Assembly (NCBI GenBank): GCA_028641055.1
Contig: CM054061.1
Location: forward strand, 114,522,019 to 114,586,018
DNA from: Alopecurus myosuroides
Lineage: Eukaryota > Streptophyta > Magnoliopsida > Poales > Poaceae
Reading direction: 5' to 3'
Length of the DNA: 64,000 nt
Part shown: positions 1 through 11,352 of the stretch, piece after piece
Position numbering within the stretch: position 1 is the stretch's first letter
Layout: each line of letters opens with the position of its first letter
Made by a program: the position numbers and the translations under genes
The notes under the pieces: generated by a model
The model's database searches: none
What the model was told of the DNA's origin: nothing
The model's input: the letters and a program-made list of their open reading frames with translations, nothing else

Positions 1-1232
1 TTTCAGTAAAATATGAAAAATCATACAGTGAGCAGCATATGCTAAAAACAGAAAAGCCCTTAAATATGCATCAACTAAAACTAAATGCGCAAAACTTGGT
101 ACTTTTTTTTCAGAAACTAAAATAAAAGAGGATAAAGAAGAATTAAACTTCATAGTAATAGTAAAGAAACACAAAAATAAATGAAAGCAGATTAAAATAC
201 ATGTTAAGACCATATCATGTGAAAAAGGCAATATAAGATCATGAACGAGAAAACCTCATTTTTGTTAATGGATAGGGGGATTACTCGGGCATCCCCAAGC
301 TTAGATGATTGTATCTTCTTCAATATGTTTTTGGGATGCACCTAAACATCCCCAATCTTGAGCTCTTGCATCTTTTTGTTCATCTCATATCACCATATTG
401 ATTAGATATTATAAGCTATATCCACATAAAACTTCACAAAACTCATTAGTAGGGTTAGTACTCATTTAATAAAATTCACTCATGTTCAAGTATTGAAAAG
501 TTTCATGATATTTATTAAACATTAGCCACTTTATATACAGTGGTTTCTTATAAATATTCTGTTGTTCGTCGAAAAACTAAGGAAACTAAGAACACTAAGT
601 ACAATATTGAATAAACAAAGAAATCTGCGAAAACTGAACATCCTGTAAAGATGTCAATCAATGAGATAGTTATGTAGCTCAAATAAAAAAACATAAAACT
701 AATGAAAGAAAGATCATAATCTCAGGTTTATGCACAAAAAATTTCAGATCAAAATAATGTTCTGGTAATTTTCAACAGGTTATACGGTGAAGCACAACAA
801 ATCTGTTTCTGCATAGTAAACAAAACTTTCGCACTCGGAAGTAACTAGGGACTAATATTAGCACTTATTTTTATTATGTACAACTATACAATATTTACAA
901 TATATACATTTTTTATCTGAAAAGCTTCCATGGAAAGATTTGTTTTGGTTTCATAGGCATGATCACAAGTGTTCAAGGTCGACCCCCACTTAAGCATTAC
1001 TCATCTTTCCAATCACTTTCCTTTTTGAATACATTTTTAGATATCAAGTACAACTAATTTTTTTTTGTAATTCGTGTTCACTATCCATAAATAAAGATAG
1101 CAAACAACTTAAAAATGAAAAGTAAAACTACTTATAATTGAAAGCAAAATTACTTAGAGATAAAAAAACAAGTGCACACAAGAACATTCACCCCACGCTA
1201 TTGCTCCCCGGCAACGACGCCCGAAAAGGTCT
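1..1232 (-). mobile_element. Internal region of a minus-strand Gypsy-like LTR retrotransposon (partial)
   Basis: AT-rich sequence without a convincing ORF runs up to a primer-binding motif at 1204-1222, which adjoins an LTR to its right. Phrases around 280-370 about 'ccccaagctt' repeats are typical of the non-coding internal part of Triticeae Gypsy-like elements. Because the 5' LTR lies to the right, the element is read on the minus strand and continues off the left edge. No gag or pol is visible, so the element is either non-autonomous or its genes lie outside the window. The family is not named. Confidence 0.6.
1204..1222 (-). other. Primer-binding site of Gypsy-like element
   Basis: Read on the minus strand this resembles the motif beginning TGGCGCCGTTGCC, here with two changes. 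It lies about ten bases inside the LTR that begins at 1233, the expected place for priming reverse transcription. Confidence 0.6.
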
Positions 1233-2341
1233 TGATATCCCACAAGCATAGGGGATTGTGTGTAGCTTTTTCGATAAGTAAGAGTGTCGAACCCAACGAG
1301 GAGCTAAAGGTAGGATAAATATTCTCTCAAGTTCTATGAACCACTGATACAACTCTACGCACACTAAATGTTTACTTTATCTAGGAAATAATACTAGAGC
1401 AATAATACGGGTATAAGAGATAGCTTTGCAAGATAATAAATACAAGAAGGTAAAGTTAGTTGCTGCATCAATGAACTACACTAAATGAATATAAACTAAC
1501 AATACCATGAGTGTGTAAAAGTGGTGGTAAGTGTGATGGATTTGTCCATGATCAAATAGTCAAATACAAGGTTGATATTCCTCTTTTATGTGGGAGAGGA
1601 AAAGCTAACAAGCTCTCACTATCCAATGATTGCAAGTACTTATGATTGGAACTCTAGCAAACATCCGTAACTACTAGAATATACATTAAGGTAAAAATAT
1701 CCAACCATAGCATTAAGATCAAAAGGTCCTCTTTATCCCATATGCTTTAATCACTAGATTGGGGCTCATGTTTCTGTCACTCAAGCAACCCTCCCTCTAG
1801 CTTTCTCCACATACTACAAACCCTATGACATGATCCATGCGTGCATAAACATATGATGGCGCCATAGTACTGTAACAAATTCAATATATATCTCAAACCA
1901 TCCATATAGATTCAAAAATCAATCATATGACAGAAGGGATCTACACAAACATGACATAAATGCAATAGATCATCTGCAAATAATTTATAATGCCAAACAC
2001 CATGTTTACATAGGGAGGTACAGAAGTGCGTGGGAGGATGAACCACTGTATACAAGTAGGAATTGGTGATGGAGATGGCGTTGAAGACGGCGAGAGGGCA
2101 TCGCGGGGCGCAGGGCAGCGGCGCCGGCGGTAGCGCGGGGACTCCTTCCCTGCGAAGCCAACATCATAGGGGAACGCCGCCCCTTAGTCCTCTTCCTTCA
2201 TGGACTTGGGAGCCCTCCCCCATGGAGATGAGATCCGTGGGGGAGGCTAAAACGTGGCTTTGGCGGCTGGAAATTCGTGGTATGGGGTCTCTCCCACGAC
2301 CTAGGTTTTCTCCCTTCGTATAGTCTCACGGATTTCCGTCA
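1233..2341 (-). repeat. 5' LTR of Gypsy-like element
   Basis: The plus strand begins TGATATCCC next to the primer-binding site. The far end is placed at about 2341, where GATTTCCGTCA would give a CA terminus. The outer edge is uncertain because no partner LTR or target duplication is in view. The short GC-rich ORF at 2063-2323 lies inside the LTR and is not regarded as a gene. Confidence 0.45.
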
Positions 2342-3219
2342 TCCCACCTAGGGCTGCGGTAAATCGAGCGTATCTGGGCCGTCCAGACTCGGAATCAGGC
2401 AAATTTTAACTCTAGAACGTACGCCGCGAAATGCCCCACAACTTTGTTTTCTGTGAGATTTCCGTTTAACGCTGCCTTCGACCCGTAATGTGGAAATCTT
2501 TAAAACGTGTTTTGACACATATCGACTGGAGTGGCAATAGTGCGTCCGGGTAATCCATGTCAATGGTAGGTACGTACTGCAAGCTCGGTTGCTAACAAAG
2601 GTCGTCCAACGAAACAAGACCTGTGTGTGCTGCTTTCCTCTCTCCCTCCGCTCGATCCAGCCAGGGAGGTTCGATCTCCAGCGCCGCCACCTGCCCCGCC
2701 CCTCGCCGGCCACCACGCCCTCCCCGGCCCTCGCCAGCCACTGCCTCGGCCGGGCCCTCTGACTCCCGCGCGAAGCCCTGCCCGCGCGGGCCACCACCCC
2801 GCCCTCGCCGGCCAGTGCTCCACCCTCTCCGGCCAGTGCTCGCCGCCCATCTCTCCGCCCTTGCCGGTCACACCTCGCCGCCCAACGCCACGTCCTCGCC
2901 GGCCACCGCCCCGTCCCGGCCGGCCGGCCCTCTGTCTCCCGCGAAGCCCTGCCCGTGCCGCTCATCTCCCGGTGCCCGGCTCACCCTAATGGACGTCGAA
3001 GAGGAGGCGGAGTGGGTGTGGATGCATGCAGACCGAGGAGGACGAAGCTACGGAAGCCCTAGCTCTAGCTCGGCAAGAAGAAGACGCAACAATCTCCAGA
3101 AATCTCAAGAGGTTACGCCAGGTTAGTTTGCTCTTTGGATTTCAGAAGTTAGTTTTGATGTCTAGTGACCAGCGGTGTGTGCAGAAGATTGCCAAAAATT
3201 TATTTCGATCTCTATGTTG
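2342..3219. other. Unassigned GC-rich stretch with a possible old first exon
   Basis: The stretch 2640-2990 is very rich in CCG and gives overlapping proline/alanine/arginine-rich ORFs on both strands. These look compositional rather than genic. An ATG at 2990 opens a 45-codon frame that ends near a plausible donor (CAG|GTTAGT at about 3120), so this may be the remains of a promoter plus first exon. No protein family was recognised. Confidence 0.25.
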
Positions 3220-3336
3220 CGGGACGCTCAACAAGAAAATGTTGCTGAAATCATCAATTTGGAAAATGTCGTTGCCGATCCTGGAGTTCCGAGACCAATT
3301 GATGAATATGGTACCCGGAAATCAGTGATAAAATAA
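3220..3336 (+). pseudogene. Short transposase-like fragment (possible hAT/TTF-type)
   Basis: A 38-codon open stretch ends in TAA at 3334-3336. It contains PRPIDEY preceded by an acidic helix-like segment. This pattern recalls the N-terminal part of zinc-finger MYM/TTF-type hAT-derived proteins, which often read 'DPG.R.PI..Y'. It has no recognisable start and no continuation. The assignment rests on a single motif and is weak. Confidence 0.25.
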
Positions 3337-3820
3337 GATGAGCATATTTGTCTAGAGGTCGTAATCGTTTAATTGGTCATAATTTCCACAAAACAAAATT
3401 TGGTCCAAACATGCGGTCATTTCTAGATGTACGGTACACCAAATATGATTGGATAGAGTAGTGTAAAAGGTTTATACTTGTAAAAGGTTTATACTGGATT
3501 TTTGTACAAGAGATTATTCCGTGTTAAACTGTCAAAAAGAGTTCAGTTCAGGCATGCAAATTAAAATTTATTTTTCATTGGTGAATATATACATGTGTTT
3601 TTTTACTATATATATAAACCCACACGGATTGACGTGGCTAATGTGGATTATATCCCTTACGCACAAAAACGGTGTAATTTCTGTTTCATCGTTCGTGTTA
3701 ATAACAACAATTAATGTAGTACAACACTGCACCATGGACTTTGGATTCCTATATATATTCTGGTTTATCTAATCTGATCCGGTGGTTGATTTGGATTTCC
3801 AGTCCATCTCAACTGCGTTC
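3337..3820. other. Unassigned AT-rich sequence
   Basis: I see no supported gene, repeat end or RNA here. The short ORFs at 3521-3772 and 3782-4003 have no recognisable content. Confidence 0.3.
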
Positions 3821-3823
3821 TTA
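3821..3823. repeat. TTA target duplication, left
   Basis: TTA directly precedes the inverted repeat and is matched by TTA at 5890-5892. A 3-bp TTA/TAA duplication is the hallmark of PIF/Harbinger insertion. Confidence 0.85.
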
Positions 3824-5889
3824 GGGCATCTCCAGCCGTTGCGCCCCCCCAGGACGCGAAAACCCTCGCTTTTTTTGCGCCGCGGCGCTAAACGGCGCTA
3901 TTCTGGAAACTGGGGGGGCGCGTTTCCCAGTCGTGAACCCAGGCCGCCCCCCCAGCGGCGACTCGGCCCAATTTGGGCAATGGAAAAATTGCACACCAAA
4001 TAAATAGAGTTTTGACATACAAATAAATAGAGTTTTGCCACACAAATAAATTATTCAACAAATTAAAGGAAAAAAAATAGACTAGTCATCCTCCTCAACA
4101 TTGCCATTTCCCTTTCGCGCCCACAAATGCTGCACCAGGTCATCCTGCAGAGCATGGTGTGTTGCAGCGTGTCGAATCTCCTGTCGCTTGGTGAGGAAGT
4201 CTGCCCATGATGCCGGCACCTGGTGATCAACATCTGCAAGAGGGCCCTGCCGGTAGTATGGTGTGTTTGCCTCACTGTCAGGCACCGGGTCATCCCGCTC
4301 ACTCTCAATGATCATGTTGTGCAAGATCACACAACACTGCATCACCTCCCACATGTTGGACTTCGACCAAGTCATAGCTGGGTACCGGACAACAGCGAAT
4401 CGAGATTGCAGCGCACCAAATGCCCTCTCAACATCCTTCCTGCAAGCCTCCTGGCATTTGGAAAACCAAGCTTTTGCGCTTCCTGGGATAGGGTTGGAGA
4501 TGCTCTTCACAAATGTTGCCCACTTGGGGTAGATACCATCTGCAAGATAGTATCCCTTTGTATACTGGTGTCCATTGATCTCATAGTTCACAGGGGGGCA
4601 TGGCCTTCGACAAGATCGGCAAAGACATTCGAGCACTGCAAGACATTGATGTCGTTGTGACTTCCAGGCATACCAAAGAATGAATGCCAAATCCATAGAT
4701 CGTACGAAGCCACGGCCTCGAGAACCACAGAGCACTCTCCTTCCTTTCCCTTGTACATCCCCTGCCAGTCAAATGGGCAGTTCTTCCATGCCCAGTGCAT
4801 ACAGTCGATGCTGCCAAGCATCCCAGGAAACCCTCTTGCTTCATTCTCTGCGAGGAGACGAGCAGTGTCTTGCGCATTGGGTGATCGCAGGTATATTGGG
4901 CCAAAAACTGCAACCACTGCCCGACAGAACTTGTTCAAGCACTCGATGGCCGTGGACTCGCTCATGCGCAGGTAGTCATCTTGTGCATCTGCGGGAGCAC
5001 CATATGCAAGCAACCTCATGGCCATCGTGCACTTCTGGATAGAGGTAAACCCTACCGTGCCGGTGCAGTCCTTCTTCAACTTGAAGTAGGTGTCGAACTC
5101 CCGGATGGCATGCATGATCTTGAGGAAGAGCGTGCGTTTCATCCTGAAACGACGCCGGAACACCTTCTCGTCGTTGGTAGGATCCTCGGCGAAGTAGTCG
5201 GAGTAGAGGATGCAGTAGCCCTCGTACCGCTGCCTCGGCCTGCTCTTCCGGCGACCTGGCTTCGATCCAGCGCGGCGTGGCGCGGCGTCCTGGGCCAGCA
5301 ACGCGGCCAGGCAGCTCAGGACGAGCAGGTGATCCTCGTCGTCGATGGCGGCCTGGTCTTCCTCGTCGAATAGCTCGGCGAGCATTTCCTCGGAGTCGGA
5401 GTCCATGGCTCGGACAGAGCGTCGAACACCTTGCGGGCGGTGGACGCGGCTCACTGGGGCGCAGCCTCCTCCGCGACGGAGACGTGCTCGAACGGCGGCG
5501 ACGACGTGGTGGACCAGCCGGCGGTGGTTTCTCTCTTCGCTGTCGTACGATGGTGGCGACGGTGGTTGCGTGGGCTGCGGGGGCGGGGCGGCGACGGCGA
5601 GGGCGAGCGAGTTGGAAAGACGATTCGGGGGGAGGGGGGAGAAAGTGGGAAAAGAGCTCTCCCTCGCCGACAGCGCTGGCCCACGCGCGCTTTTCCTCTC
5701 GCCGCCCCCCCCCCCCCAGGCCGAACCCAACAGGCTGGGTTCCGCCTGGGGGCGGCGGCGCTAATTTCCGCCGAAACGGCGCTTTTTCAGGTCCTGGGGG
5801 GGTCGACTGGTGGAAAAACGGCGCTTTTCGCCAAAAACGGCGCTAATTTGCGTCCTGGGGGGCTCTGGGGGGGACGACTGGAGATGCCC
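3824..5889 (-). mobile_element. PIF/Harbinger DNA transposon (2066 bp)
   Basis: The left end reads GGGCATCTCCAGCCGT. The right end, read inward, is GGGCATCTCCAGTCGT, so the element has imperfect terminal inverted repeats. These continue into C-rich subterminal sequence with repeated ggcgctaa motifs. TTA duplications flank both ends. The element carries one transposase frame on the minus strand. The second protein usual in this superfamily (the Myb-like ORF1) is not visible, and the element is short. It was probably mobilised in trans or was recently autonomous with ORF1 lost. The near-intact transposase and clean ends suggest a fairly young insertion. Confidence 0.9.
4082..5406 (-). pseudogene. 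Harbinger transposase (DDE_Tnp_4 type), one frameshift
   Basis: Harbinger transposase cuts and pastes the element. From the ATG at 5406 the protein begins with an acidic segment, then [12 protein letters not shown], the helix-turn-helix-like ESTAIECL segment, and the catalytic-core motif GSIDCMHW. It continues to DLVEGHAPL and a stop at 4588. The next expected motif, [10 protein letters not shown]...GYYLADGIYP, is in another frame (4082-4735) and continues through FGALQSRF and ILHNMIIE to a stop at 4082. The frames meet at a run of six G (plus strand, about 4593-4598). One missing base there explains the break, so this is either a real deletion or a homopolymer error. Excluding the break the length (about 440 aa) is normal for the family. 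Confidence 0.88.
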
Positions 5890-5892
5890 TTA
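5890..5892. repeat. TTA target duplication, right
   Basis: TTA follows the inward-reading terminal repeat and matches 3821-3823. Confidence 0.85.
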
Positions 5893-6512
5893 GGCAGTAG
5901 CAGTCGTCGACGCCAAACATAGATTCGTACATAGCATCAGGTTAATTAGCCCCGTACCTCCCCGAAAACAACACAGGGATGGCGGCGTGCAAACGCCGAT
6001 GGCAAAACGCGTGCACGCCCGTGGCTTCGGCGTCGGCGCTCCCAGCTGAAGTATTACTCGAGATCATTGCACGCTCGGACGCCCGAGCCCTTTTCTGCGC
6101 CGCCACTGCCTGCAAGCTCCTCCGCAGCGACATCCTCAGCGCGTCCTTCATCCGCCGTGTCACCTAGCCCGGAGGCATCGTGCCGCCGAGAATTCTCGCC
6201 TATCTCAACACACATTGCGACAAAGCGGATCCGCCGCCACCGCTCTCTCTAGTCCACCCGGCCACGCCCGTCGCGACGGCGTTTCTGGATGACCATCTAC
6301 CCCCCTACATGTCACGATTCGCGGATGATCTCCTATGCGAACACTGTCCCGTGTCGTCCCGTGGCGGCCTCGTCCTCCTTCGCCGCCGCCTGTTTAGCAG
6401 CACACTCTCCAACCTGTGTGTGTATAACCCCATCACCGGCCACCGCACTTTCCTCGCTTACCCTCCGGGCATTACCTCGTTGGGGCGTTTTGTGGTACCC
6501 CTAAATCAATAA

Positions 6513-7340
6513 CAACCGTGTATTTTCGTCCATCTAATGGCCCAGCTGAATTCATACTAGTGCTAGAAGCTGGAGTAGTAGAAATCATACTAGTCTCTGA
6601 TTCCCTAGCTTCCGCAGATGGGCCCTGGCCCAAGCCATTAGATGGGTGTCGGCCATAGATAATATTCTCATTTCGGCCCAAGATGTTAAATTTCAGCGAC
6701 CACTGCGTTGGGTTCGCTAGTGATCTGGAAGACACTGCTGCTAATAAAAATTAATCCGTATTATCGACGGTAACCATACTTGTAATCTGTAAGACATTGC
6801 TCCTAATAAAAATAAAACGGACTAGTAAAAGTTTAATTTCTCGTCCCCACACGCTCATCTACAGCCGATGGATACATGTCTAGGTGTCATGGTGAGATAG
6901 CATTATTCCCATCATTTCATGCAGCCCAGAGGAGGAAGACGGTGCGGTCGCCGACGTCACTGCAGCGGGATCTGGATCTACAGAGAGGCCCCCGTGAGGG
7001 CGTTCACGAACCTGGCTCGCTTGCCCAGGTGACCAGGTCTAGCACGTTACATCGGTTGAGCAGCTCCCAGTTCCGCGTCAAGAAGGGCGGATCCATGAGC
7101 CTGGGGTCGCCGGCGCCAGCGACGGTGGCGGCTCACCAACGCTTGCACGCTGCTCTCAGCCGGATGTACTCCATTCTCCGTCTTGTCCGACTCAGCAGGT
7201 GGCCGATCGGCCACACGTACGAGTTCCGGAAAGAACGAAAGACACCTTATTGGGCCCGGTAGGCTCAATCTTGGCCTCTTCATCTCAGGCGTTGAAATGA
7301 ATTCATACTACTGTAGTGCCCTACCAGCGAAAGGTACCGT
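6513..7340. other. Foreign DNA inserted in the F-box gene, with a gene fragment
   Basis: This interval separates the two homologous halves of the F-box gene. About 6950-7230, read on the minus strand, gives MEYIRLRAACKRW and PPFLTRNWELLN. These look like the F-box/DUF295 protein class, with stops in between, so it is probably a second F-box-like fragment. No terminal repeats or target duplication could be recognised for the insertion itself. Confidence 0.35.
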
Positions 7341-7349
7341 AGAAAACCC
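7341..7349. repeat. 9-bp target duplication AGAAAACCC, left
   Basis: Identical to 7531-7539 on the other side of the MITE. A 9-bp duplication is characteristic of Mutator-type insertion. Confidence 0.8.
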
Positions 7350-7530
7350 ATAGTTTAAAATAGCGGGCTATAGCGACGCTATAGCGTTTTAAGGAGGCTC
7401 ACGCTAAATGGTGTCTATGTACAATTTAGCTAACTTAGCGGCATATAGCGCCATTTAGGCGTGCTATAGCGTCGATTTAGCTAATTTTGAGGCTGCCGCT
7501 ATTTGTCATAGCCCGCTATTTAAAACATTG
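7350..7530. mobile_element. Mutator-type MITE, 181 bp
   Basis: The ends are imperfect inverted repeats. The left end contains TTTAAAATAGCGGGCTATAG, and the right end read inward contains TTTTAAATAGCGGGCTATG. The interior is full of short inverted 'tatagcg/cgctata' repeats and would fold strongly. It is non-coding. The flanking AGAAAACCC duplications define the ends exactly and assign it to the Mutator (MULE) mechanism. Confidence 0.8.
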
Positions 7531-7539
7531 AGAAAACCC
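7531..7539. repeat. 9-bp target duplication AGAAAACCC, right
   Basis: Copy of 7341-7349. The F-box homology picks up shortly after it. Confidence 0.8.
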
Positions 7540-8560
7540 CACCTCGAAAAACACCGGATGCTTTGACGGTTGCCTCTTGCTCACAGCGGAAGACGGCATT
7601 GACTGCTCCTTCTTGCTATTCTTCATACCTCGCGTCATCATGCGCAATGCAGAAACCATCAAAGCTCATATCGCCACATCAACATGTGGCACTTGGGCGC
7701 CTGCTTCCTTGAGCGACAACACTAGCTACATACTTTCGGAGCGGTGGGTCGCACTTCACCAAGACGTCGTCATCCTCCATGGCGGTGTCATCAACTGGCT
7801 CGTGCGGCATCATGGCGTGATTGTTACATACAACGTCTGCACAATGGAGGATGGTACGATAGATCTTCCTAGACCCATCACCAACTTCAGTGGAGAGCTC
7901 CATCTCGGGTCACATGATGGACGGAAGCTACTATGTGTTTTGGGCGCCAAGAATTTCAATATATCTGTGTGGCGTCAACTCCCAAGTAGAGATTGGCCAT
8001 TGGATCAGGACATGAACATAGACATTGAAGACAAGTTGCGGTCTCTATACCATGACATCAGCAATGGTGGACCTTTCCTTACAGTTTTACAGAGTTCCGA
8101 CAAGGGAATCAGCAAGGTTGTGTTGCGTATATATCACTATGGCCCCAAAACAAGCTGTCGTGCTTTTATCTTCGACGTTGACTTGGAGACGATGGAGATT
8201 CTAGTGCAGCATAACTCAACACCCTACTCCATTCTCTTGGAGGTTGATCTGCCATCGCGGCTACGAGCCATGAAAATCTTTTCCTAGGAAAATAGTAGTA
8301 CTTCCGAGTTAGCTATACTTTTACTGAGCTTCACATAGTCAGCGCAGCACATGAGAAGCAACGATTCAAATGTGGCGAGGCTATACTTATTTATCCGAGA
8401 GTGTGTTCTTGCTTGGCTTCAACAATTACATTCTCTTCTGATCCATTACTTATAATTATGTTGTTGCACTTGCATTATTCTTTTTTAGGTTTCGGAATTT
8501 GTGATTAGCTATTTGCATATTTGTTCACCTCAATTGCAATAGGCTGTTTTCTGTATTAGT

Positions 8561-8595
8561 ATAATAGCAAAAATGCCCGTGCGTTGCACCGGGGG
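8561..8595 (-). repeat. Degenerate Helitron-like 3' terminus
   Basis: Read on the minus strand the sequence has a GC-rich near-palindrome (GTGCAACGCACGGG) followed by GCATTTTTGCTAT. This matches the 3' end of the Helitron at 9908 except that the final CTAG is CTAT. A matching 5' end was not found, so this is reported only as an eroded terminus. Confidence 0.4.
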
Positions 8596-9907
8596 ATAAA
8601 AATCGGCATGGAGGAGGGGCAGAGAGTAAGTTATGAGATTCTCCGTTAAGACGGTTAATTAAGCTCAATATATGATGGAAACATCATTATTGGAAAGGAC
8701 ATATCTTTCACTTACAGTAGTTGAGGAGTTCTTCATATTTAATAGAAGATCATGCTAATACCTGATATTATCTCCTTATGAAGTACCTCACCGTTGATGG
8801 CGAGCACAAAATAATAGCATTTTCTGTATTATTTAAAATTCTCTAAGTGAAAATCATATTCCAACATAATAGCAATATATGTTCAGCATAAATGATAAGC
8901 ACATTTATAGACCCTAGACAAACCTTGCTAACTTGCTCCCAGCAAAAGTTTATGAGGACCTTGTATTGTGTGGCTATCTCATATATAATTTTGAAGTATG
9001 AGAATATATTATCTCCAAAGTATCCTTGTTTAACTGCCTGTTTTAAGGAACAATTCCAAAATAATGTGCACAGAAAAGTGCAACATGAAATAAGCCAACT
9101 TTTGTTAGGACGGGATGTACTCTGGTTAATTCAATGGCATGCCAAATAAAATGAGAGCGTATGCTAGGACTTGCACACAAATTCCAATTGGCATGTGCCT
9201 CATATTTGACCTCCTTGTTGTCTCGACGGGTAACCATTAATATCAACTATTTTGTTGAGATTCCATGTAGCAGGTGCAGTATATAATCTGTCATGCATAT
9301 AGCACATAATTTGTTAGTAGCATTTAGACTAATTTTCCAGATTCTGTTGATCACGTTTCCTGTTGCAAGAAGTATTATTTAAGACGAACACATTAGTCGC
9401 CGGAATAAAGTCGAGCTGGACGACCCTAGTCGCTGGAACAAAGTCGAGCTGGACACGGTCTGAGGGAACTGTCCGGTGGTAGCCAGCCATCATCGCCTCT
9501 AGCGCCCCGGCCGGACGCCAATTGTGTGCATACTAGCGGCCGGGAAGAAACAGTCTCGGGTTTATTGCTTCTCTGAAACGCTGACCGTGCATGTTTATAG
9601 TACCTGAGTCCTTATGCCGTATGGTACGGAGGGAGTATCGTAGTAGACTTGATTGTGTCGTAAGTGTCCAAGCCTTTTGGGATTTGATCGATCGTGTCTA
9701 ATATGTAAGTCTAGGGGTAAGCAATAGGCCAATAAAGTGGATGTCTACGTATGCGCTTTGGACGGACAAAACAAACAAAAATTGGTTTTGTAATGGTATT
9801 GGTGGGTAATTTTGTTAAACTCTAAGCCTAGTTTTGATGACGGACCAACCAACCAACCAGGGAAGCATGAAAGTGTAAAACAAGAATATTGTGCACTTTT
9901 GCAACTA
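8596..9907. other. AT-rich sequence without recognised genes
   Basis: I see no supported coding region. A short imperfect direct repeat (TAGTCG.TGGAA.AAAGTCGAG type, about 34-bp period, two copies) lies at 9394-9455. The 85-codon ORF at 8892-9149 has no recognisable motif. Confidence 0.35.
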
Positions 9908-9938
9908 CTAGCAAATTTGCCCGTGCGTTGCCACGGTT
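9908..9938 (-). other. Helitron 3' terminus: hairpin and CTAG
   Basis: Minus strand: stem CCGTG, loop GCAACG, stem CACGG, then a 12-base spacer ending CTAG, with host T following. This is the structural 3' end signal of Helitrons. Confidence 0.8.
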
Positions 9939-10342
9939 TTATTATTTACCATGTCGCGAAGAATATTGAACTTGAAAATCGACCGGCTGGCTCGCTTATA
10001 ACGCTACCCACAATTCTTCCTCTCCCCATTATCTCCTTGAGAGAGCACAAATGACGAGTTATCTCCTTCTAACAAGCCTAATTGAAGTAAAAAGATATAT
10101 GACGCTTCTATCTGCAACTAAATCTCTATTGTCCCCGCTCTATATTTCACCAATCTATATTTCTTTAATTTCTCGTGACTACCAAATAGATATACACAAT
10201 AGTTAACATACACAAAATAACAACAATAATTACAATGGATATAAAGAATATACAATTAAATTATTAATAACAATTCAAATATGTTTTGATTTGGTCTATT
10301 ATTAGTTTCAGTCTTTATTTGTATTTTCTTTTTATTTGATTT

Positions 10343-10347
10343 ATCCA
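10343..10347. repeat. 5-bp target duplication ATCCA, left
   Basis: Matches ATCCA at 22328-22332. Finding one duplication around the whole three-LTR structure shows it occupies a single insertion site. Confidence 0.9.
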
Positions 10348-11337
10348 TGTTGAATATATTAGCAATTTAGCACATGATTTAATTCGAAATAGCAGCAGAT
10401 AAATTGTGACAGTAGCAAATACAGTAATCATGCAAACGTCTAGATCTAGCACAGTAGACAGATTGATACAATCTATTGCAAGTACTAGACATACGAATTC
10501 CAGTAACATCTCATACATATGAAAGAGAGATACGTACGATGGAGCGGTAGCGGCACCGCCGTTGTTGTTGTCCCCGGTGTCGGCCATGTCGTTGATGAAG
10601 AGGTTGCCGAGGTCGGGGAAGAAGTCGTCGTCGGGGAAGTAGTCGCCGTCAGCAGTCGCGCGAGTGCGCTCCCCAAAAACCTGATCGCCCCTCTCCCGTA
10701 CAGGATCACAAGAGGCGGGGTTCCGGAGGCCTGCTGTCCCTTCTCGCGGTGCACGCCGGAAGGAGGGATGGAGAAGACTTGATTGGCGGCGCAGTGCTTT
10801 GGAACGGTGGTGCGAAACCATATGACGAAGTGGCGGCTAGGGTTTACCGTATGCGCGTATTTATATGCGGGCTGGGAGAGACGTGGGCGTAACCCCACGT
10901 CTGAGTCGGTCCACGATCCAGAAAGGAAACGGAAACGGTTTTGGAATTAACGCGTCCGTTAATTACCAAATTAATGACTCATTAAGTTTTCCCAATCGAC
11001 AAAATAAACGCTCTCGGCTCGGCTCATTCCCGCAACCCGCGGCGCGTCGTGACGTGTCGTGTCGTGACGAGGCGAGGCGTGGCGAGGCGGGCGGCGGAGG
11101 AGGAGGAGCGCGCGTGTGGCACACCTCTCCTCTTGCCTTACCTACTCATACATGAGCTAGAATGGCTCACCTTATAAGGTGCTCCCACTCTCTCCAAACT
11201 AGCAATGTGGGACTAAACTTTAGTCCCACTCACTCCACTTATTATTCATGAATGGGCCATGACAATTTCAGGATTTTAGTGGGCTTAGTGGGCTAGACAT
11301 GTGAGCCCATATACATAGCCCATACAAAATTCCAACA
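10348..11337 (-). repeat. Copia LTR, left (outer 3' LTR), 990 bp
   Basis: Begins TGTTGAATATATT and ends AAATTCCAACA. It appears identical to the middle LTR over 990 bp. Like the other copies it contains the first 158 codons of the polyprotein frame, followed here by host codons, so the ORF at 10315-10821 is the truncated LTR copy of the start of the gene. Confidence 0.92.
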
Positions 11338-11352
11338 ATCCCCCACAAAGTG
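11338..11352 (-). other. Polypurine tract of Copia element
   Basis: Minus strand reads ACTTTGTGGGGGAT directly before the LTR start TGTTGG. This is the usual plus-strand primer site for reverse transcription. The second unit has the same tract at 16856-16870. Confidence 0.8.

Larger units (their letters stand above)
5979..8287 (+). pseudogene. F-box protein gene, broken
   Basis: F-box proteins are substrate-recognition parts of SCF ubiquitin ligases. From the ATG at 5979 the frame gives LPAEVLLEIIARSDARALF, a good F-box core, and stops at TAG 6165-6167. The same frame then runs on without interruption to 6512 (including GGLVLLRRR and LCVYNPITGHRTFL, typical of grass F-box relatives), so the TAG looks like a nonsense change. 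After foreign DNA and a MITE, the C-terminal part resumes at about 7555 in another frame (LLTAEDGIDCSF) and continues to a stop at 8287 (SRAFIFDVD-like and LRAMKIFS end). With a stop, an insertion and a frame change, the gene cannot give a full protein. A 62-residue F-box peptide remains possible. Confidence 0.8.

Noticed and set aside
2348..3126. Overlapping Pro/Arg/Ala-rich ORFs on both strands
   Set aside because: All frames stay open because of CCG-rich composition. There is no domain, no start context and no homology pattern.
5277..5922. Four long plus-strand ORFs opposite the start of the Harbinger transposase
   Set aside because: They are antisense shadows of a GC-rich coding and terminal-repeat region.
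9370..9390. Possible 5' end of the degenerate Helitron at 8561
   Set aside because: TCTTAAATAATAC is suggestive, but the preceding host base is G rather than A and the pairing is not supported.
10485..11155. ORFs of 137, 87 and 96 aa repeated at 16003-16673 and 21521-21949
   Set aside because: They are alternate frames inside the Copia LTR and repeat only because the LTR does.
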